From Colius striatus (Eukaryota; Chordata; Aves; Coliiformes; Coliidae), in NCBI RefSeq assembly GCF_028858725.1, contig NC_084767.1:919501-983500 (forward strand): 64,000 nucleotides of DNA, in the 5' to 3' direction. Position numbers and translations under genes: made by a program. A model generated the notes under the pieces. It searched no databases. It was not told where the DNA came from and was given only the letters and a program-made list of their open reading frames with translations. Shown here in pieces: positions 60,636-64,000 of this stretch; positions within the stretch are counted from its first letter, which is position 1, and each line of letters opens with the position of its first letter.

Positions 60636-63375
60636 TAAGTAACATGAAAGATTTTATCTGCTAATGATACCAAGCAATTACCTTGGTAAATATTTGCAGC
60701 TGATTCAAAAATATTTCTATTTTTTAGCCTTGAAATGGACAAGACCATTTTGCCCTCGTGTCTTAAAAAATGCCAGACCTTCAGCTGACAGTAGTAGGAA
60801 TCTGAGGCAGCAGTGTCGTTAGTAGAGACCATGCAAAGGTCAGGTTTGGACCCCATCTCCAAAGCTCTGCTGCGTCTTTAACTCTTGCAGGTTGTTAGTG
60901 GTGGGTTTTTTTCCTCCCTTAGACATTCTGTTTAGGGTAGTGCCAGGATGCTGGCACCTCTTTGGGTTTTCATTGCTTCCCTCTAAATTACTAACCCCAA
61001 CTATCTCTGGTTTAAAGTTTACTGCGACCATGTGCCACGTAATTGCAGATCTGAGTGTAAATCAGGGAAAGGCACCTGGGGCTTGAGTTTTATTGTTAAT
61101 AAATAATCAGGAGAATCTGGGAGCTGCAGTATAGTGAAGAGTATCTGTGGGCTAAAGGACACTAAAAGTGCAGTGAAGCAGGAGAGTGGAGAAAAAAGAA
61201 CTAATTAATGCTTATTGAATAAAACTATTCTGCTCTTTATCTGTGGGAATTAGATTTAGAAAGAATTAGATTTCGAAGAGATTCGAGCAGGCTGATTTGT
61301 TGACATGGGTTTTGGTGTAGCACCGAGGCCGCTGTTGTTTGAAGAAGCACAGACACCAAAGTCATGTCTTTGAACTACACATGTTTTTGATGGGAATAAA
61401 AATGAAAGATGCTCCTGGTGTCTTTGAATTGGTATCAAAAACAAGAACTAGAGGTCACAAAATGACAGTGAAGGAATGGATGCGCCCAAAATATTCATGA
61501 CAAAAATTTCTTCAGCTGGACAGAGCCTGGTACTACTCAAGAAATCAACTGCATCAAAATGCCCTGCAAGAGACTGCTTTAAAGGGAGTAGAATGGGTTT
61601 GTATTAGGACAACAGTACTGCAGTGCAACTCAAACCTTGTGTTGTGTTTTGGACTGGTGGCCAGGCTGGTGTCTGAGGTCTGCATGAGGAGAGCAGCTTG
61701 CCACTGGAGACACCAAAAGAGGACATGAGACAAGAAAGGTTATCTTTGTCCTGTTGGTAGGGGAAGGATGCTCCTCTCCCACACAGCTGATATAGTAGAG
61801 AGAACTGTTGTTGGGTGAGGGAGGGGATGGGGGAGGTGTTAGAAGTTTTGGTACTGGTTTCTTTCTTTCTCCTGCTCTTCTGGAGTTTGTGTTGGAGTTT
61901 TCACCCTTGCAGATGTCTCAGGTCACTGTGGTACAGCTGCTTGGTATGTCAACATCCCTCTGTGCTGTGACACGATAGGCACCCGTGCAGCATCTGAGGG
62001 AGGACAAGGGCTCCCAGCATGCAGCTATTGCAGAGGACACACCCTCGTAGCAGGACCTCTTCCAGTGTGAGGCTCTGCTGTGACTTCAGGTTTGTAGAAG
62101 GATGTGATGTGTCTGCAGCAGAAGGATCTGCAGCAAAGACACTGATAAAGTTATCACAAGGAGGGTGTTTGAGGTGGCAAAACCGAACCCCATACCTTGA
62201 AACACTTTATAGAAGTCAAGTATCTAGAATGCCCAATACTTTTTTCCTTACTTGGCTGCAGCACAGTGGATGGCTGCAGTGAGATCCCTACTGAGAGCTG
62301 TTTCATCCACCCAGCCCTGGCCATGCATCTGCCCTTCCCAGCTGAAGCAAAGCCCCTCTGAACTTAGCTGAGCTTAAGGGGAAAGTTTGCATTGACTGTG
62401 AATTTATCGTGGGTTTATTCACACTTACTGACCTTTCCTGGATGCTTCCTCACTCTTCATTCTGTGTTATCCATCCATCTAGGGGAAGTGTTGTTAGAAA
62501 GGGCCGTTTGCTCTTGATGATTGACAAAAGGAAGGGCATTTGTCCTTTTGTCTATCAGTGTGATAAGCAAATCCAGTGCCAGTCATTTGCATGCAGAGAG
62601 GACCGTTTCATTAAGAATTTCATTAAGATGGTAATGTTTAATGTTTCCTGGAAAAAATGAGTTTTTAGGTTGTTCAATTATATAATTAAAGTCAGAGAAT
62701 TAGGGAAGATTGCAAGCTGGTTGCATAATGTGGGCAAGTTTAATGGTAAAACTTGTAAATAAGTTCAAAGGAAATGAGCTTTCTTTATGTTACTTGCCTT
62801 GAGTGGAGTTTATCTCCAGCAAGGGTGAGCGATACAGAGGAGGGCAGATGGGAAGTTAACGGGCTTTGACAGAGGAATGTAGTAGCAGACAGATCTCATT
62901 TTTCTTTGAGTCTGAGAGGGGTGACCTGGTAAAAGGTAGAAAGCTCTGCTAGGCAGCCAGGCTTGGTCAGCCTGCTGTGTGAACCACACCAGTCATCTCT
63001 GGAAATCATGCCTCGCAGAGGCTGGGATTTAAGCAGATTTCTTCCACTTTATTTGGCACAGCATTAGGTTAGAATGGCATTGGCCTCGTATTTTGCAAAC
63101 TCGCATTAATTTGCTCCCTGTGGTGTTATAACTCTGTTCCCACCATGAGTGGGGTTGAAATGCTGCACATATGTTGTGCTAGGACTGGTTGCCTGCTCTG
63201 TGTGTGTGCCAGGGAGGAGCATCCGTGCTGACCTGAGTTAAGGCCAAGAGCACACATATAACCAGGCTTTTAAAGTCAAGGTATGAGACATGTACATGTG
63301 TATATGGATGTATATATGCACATGCCAATGTATAGGAGAAGAACAAATTCAAATTACTGTGTCTAGTTCTTGCCT
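60636..63375. other. Intergenic, no gene recognised
   Basis: No coding exon or RNA gene can be supported. A short purine-pyrimidine alternating stretch (tacatgtgtatatggatgta) lies near 63,293. Confidence 0.45.
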
Positions 63376-63856
63376 CCTCAGCTCAAGAGGGACAGAGAAC
63401 TGCTGGAGAGAGTCCAGCACAGGGCCACCAAGATGATCAGGGCGCTGGAACATCTTTCATACGAGCACAGACTGCAGACTGTTTAGTCTGGAGAAGAGGA
63501 GACTGAGGGGAGATCTTATTAACATTTACAGATATCTAAAGGGTGGGTGTCAGCAGGTTGGGACATCTCTTTTTCTATAGTAGCCAGCAACAGGATAAGG
63601 GATAATGGGATGAAGCTGGAACACAAACAGTTCCACTTAAACACAAGAAAAAAACTATTTCGGTGTTTCAGTGAGGGAGCCCTGGCACAGGCTGCCCAGA
63701 GGGGTTGTGGAGGCTCCTTCCTTGGAGGGCTTCAAGACCCACCTGGACACGTTCCTGTGTGACCTGATCTAGGTGGACCTGCTGGAGCAGGGGGATTGGA
63801 CTGGATGATCTCTAAAGGTCCCTTCCAACCCCTACCATTCTATGATGCTATGAAAT
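63376..63856 (+). mobile_element. CR1 LINE 3' fragment, about 480 bp
   Basis: It begins around cctcctcagctcaagaggga and covers the ORF2 end (gagaagaggagactgagggg, ggatgaagctggaacacaaac). It closes with ggttgg-type 3' UTR (tggactggatgatctctaaag) and ccattctatgatgctatg. The coding frame is broken, for example by a tag in tctatagtagccagc. Plus orientation, opposite to the copy at 59,879-60,630. Confidence 0.92.
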
Positions 63857-64000
63857 ACTGTGGCATTAATTCCTCAAGCTAACAGAATGTGGTCTCTCTG
63901 TTCTGTCTCCCAGAGATTTCCTTCAGGTCTCAACTTAAGGCAGTGGGAATGGTTTGAGAGGGATCCTTTCTTCTATAGGGGATGAACTCTTAAAGGTAAC
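63857..64000. other. End of window, no feature seen
   Basis: Unique-looking sequence after the CR1 tail; nothing recognisable. Confidence 0.4.

Overview
The window is vertebrate nuclear DNA, almost certainly from a bird. All genes have short introns with GT-AG borders, the only interspersed repeats are CR1 LINE fragments (in both orientations, most ending in the CR1 3' tail), and the gene order CNOT8 - GEMIN5 - MRPL22 is the one known from human 5q33. No bacterial, viral or CRISPR features are present.

Region 1 (1-27,430) is gene-dense. The last two coding exons of CNOT8 (+) end at 963, and its 3' UTR runs to a poly(A) signal at 2070-2075. GEMIN5 (-) is complete: 28 coding exons from the ATG at 20,631 to the stop at 3,711, an open frame of 1,570 codons with every exon phase consistent. 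Its 3' UTR converges tail-to-tail on CNOT8. MRPL22 (+) is complete in 7 coding exons from 20,770 to 27,350 (210 aa). GEMIN5 and MRPL22 are divergent, with only 138 bp between their start codons, inside a CpG-rich shared promoter. All three genes act on RNA: deadenylation and mRNA decay (CNOT8), SMN-complex snRNA recognition and translation control (GEMIN5), and the mitochondrial large ribosomal subunit (MRPL22).

Region 2 (27,430-64,000) has no gene I can support. It holds a 13-copy, ~64-bp CpG-rich minisatellite (about 44,000-44,825), an 11-copy 52-bp minisatellite (56,985-57,550), four CR1 fragments, and some AT-rich stretches with homeodomain-type motifs that might be regulatory. The longest clearly mobile-element ORF is a 224-codon 3' piece of the CR1 ORF2 (59,957-60,631, minus).

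I did not find a new multi-gene system. The observations most worth a second look are the 52-bp array, which places 11 E-boxes five helical turns apart; the CpG-dense minisatellite in the gene desert; a CR1-derived hairpin in GEMIN5 intron 15; a tandem NAGNAG acceptor in GEMIN5 exon 5; a duplicated internal segment at the 5' end of a CR1; and a Pumilio element in the 3' UTR of the deadenylase CNOT8.
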